Assembly: GCA_033875255.1 (NCBI GenBank)
Contig: JAWZSN010000039.1
Span: forward strand, 1 to 31,914
DNA: 31,914 nt
From: Marinimicrococcus sp033875255
GTDB taxonomy: Bacteria; Pseudomonadota; Alphaproteobacteria; Geminicoccales; Geminicoccaceae
Reading direction: 5' to 3'
Program-made: the position numbers and the translations under genes
Notes under the pieces: generated by a model
Seen by the model: the letters and a program-made list of their open reading frames with translations, nothing else
What the model was told of the DNA's origin: nothing
Database searches by the model: none
Shown: piece by piece, positions 31,531-31,914 of the stretch
Position numbering within the stretch: position 1 is the stretch's first letter
Layout: each line of letters starts with the position of its first letter

Positions 31531-31914
31531 ATCCTGCTGGCATGGGACTCCGCCGCCGCCGATCCCTGCCGCCGCCCCTCGCCCACCATCCGCCAACATG
31601 CCACGCCAGACGTTCAAGAGCCGTGAACCCCGGGCGATGCCCGCCGCGTTCACGCCGCCTTAACCGGACCCTGCCATCCTGCTGGGCTAGGACTCCGCCG
31701 CCGCCAATCCCTGCGGCCGCCCCTCGTCCACCATCCGCCAACATGCCACGCCAGACGTTCAAGAACCGTGAAACCCCGGCGATGCCCGCCGCGTTCACGC
31801 CGCCTTAACCGGACCCTGCCATCCTGCTGGCGTGGGACTCCGCCGCCGCCAATCCCTGCGGCCGCCCCTCTCCCACCATCCGCCAACATGCCATGCCAGA
31901 CGTTGAAGAACCGT
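31531..31914. repeat. 145-bp tandem direct repeat, at least 2.6 units, runs off the window
   Basis: Units begin at 31531, 31676 and 31821 with ATCCTGCTGG, an exact 145-bp spacing. Units 1 and 2 differ at about ten positions. Each full unit contains a 21-codon frame from ATG to TAA (31598-31663 and 31743-31808 approx.) ending PAAFTPP, followed by TTAACCGGACC. 145 is not a multiple of three, so there is no continuous long coding repeat. The third unit is cut by the window end. Confidence 0.9.

Noticed and set aside
31655..31690. TTAACC as a CtrA site or TGGCA as a sigma-54 element in the tandem repeat
   Set aside because: Only half-matches are present: no second TTAA at the right distance and no TTGC at the -12 position.
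31322..31889. Open frames on both strands across the 145-bp tandem repeat
   Set aside because: The repeat period is not a multiple of three, so the frames change from unit to unit and the proteins are repeat artefacts.
31531..31914. CRISPR array
   Set aside because: The repeat is a head-to-tail 145-bp unit with no unique spacers and no cas genes nearby.

Overview
The window looks like chromosomal DNA from a very high-GC alphaproteobacterium, possibly Rhodospirillales-like. The basis is strong G/C third-position bias, overlapping ATGA/GTGA gene junctions, a cytochrome c-prime, a SPINDLY-type O-GlcNAc transferase and a complete Liv transporter. The lineage is inferred from gene content and composition; there is no rRNA or tRNA gene to confirm it.

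Layout. (1) 1-1219 is an accessory edge: the 3' end of an IS5-type transposase, then an AT-rich orphan Imm11/DUF1629-type immunity gene on the minus strand. (2) 1285-11097, all minus strand, is a surface-polysaccharide locus. Transcription starts with a CDP-6-deoxyhexose cassette (rfbF, rfbG, a 3,5-epimerase-family protein and an SDR). A family 2 glycosyltransferase, three GT4-type proteins (one fused to a thymidylate-kinase-like P-loop domain) and a Wzx-type flippase follow. (3) 11296-13916, minus: diheme cytochrome c, cytochrome c-prime and an AstE/AspA-type deacylase. (4) 14043-16250, plus: SDR, glutathione S-transferase and a small voltage-gated-type K+ channel with a C-terminal zinc ribbon. 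(5) 16303-17895, minus: an orphan peptide-type ABC solute-binding protein. (6) 18092-20595, plus: TPR/O-GlcNAc transferase coupled to a small methyltransferase. (7) 20933-22087, minus: membrane diguanylate cyclase, separated by a long structured gap from a plus-strand MBOAT acyltransferase/SGNH pair (22807-25246). (8) 25456-30064, minus: five-gene branched-chain amino-acid type ABC operon (livF, binding protein, livH, livM, livG). (9) 30262-31413, plus: class I/II aminotransferase, then a 145-bp tandem repeat that runs off the window.

The most unusual signal is a dispersed family of near-identical intrinsic-terminator elements. Six good copies and one degenerate copy sit just 3' of genes. Each has a GCCGYGC / GCGCGGC stem with a conserved loop (typically AAGGCGCTGC), a T-rich tract and, in most copies, a conserved downstream box around GTCGGTTGCCGG. 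Two convergent gene pairs each carry two copies facing each other. Conservation of the loop and the downstream box goes beyond what a terminator needs, so this may be a mobile or regulatory 3'-end element.

Together the window encodes several envelope-glycan functions: nucleotide-sugar synthesis, glycosyl transfer, export, O-acylation, protein O-glycosylation and a c-di-GMP enzyme. Nutrient uptake and small electron-transfer or redox genes are interleaved. All functions are inferred from motifs and family resemblance read by eye; no database search was run.
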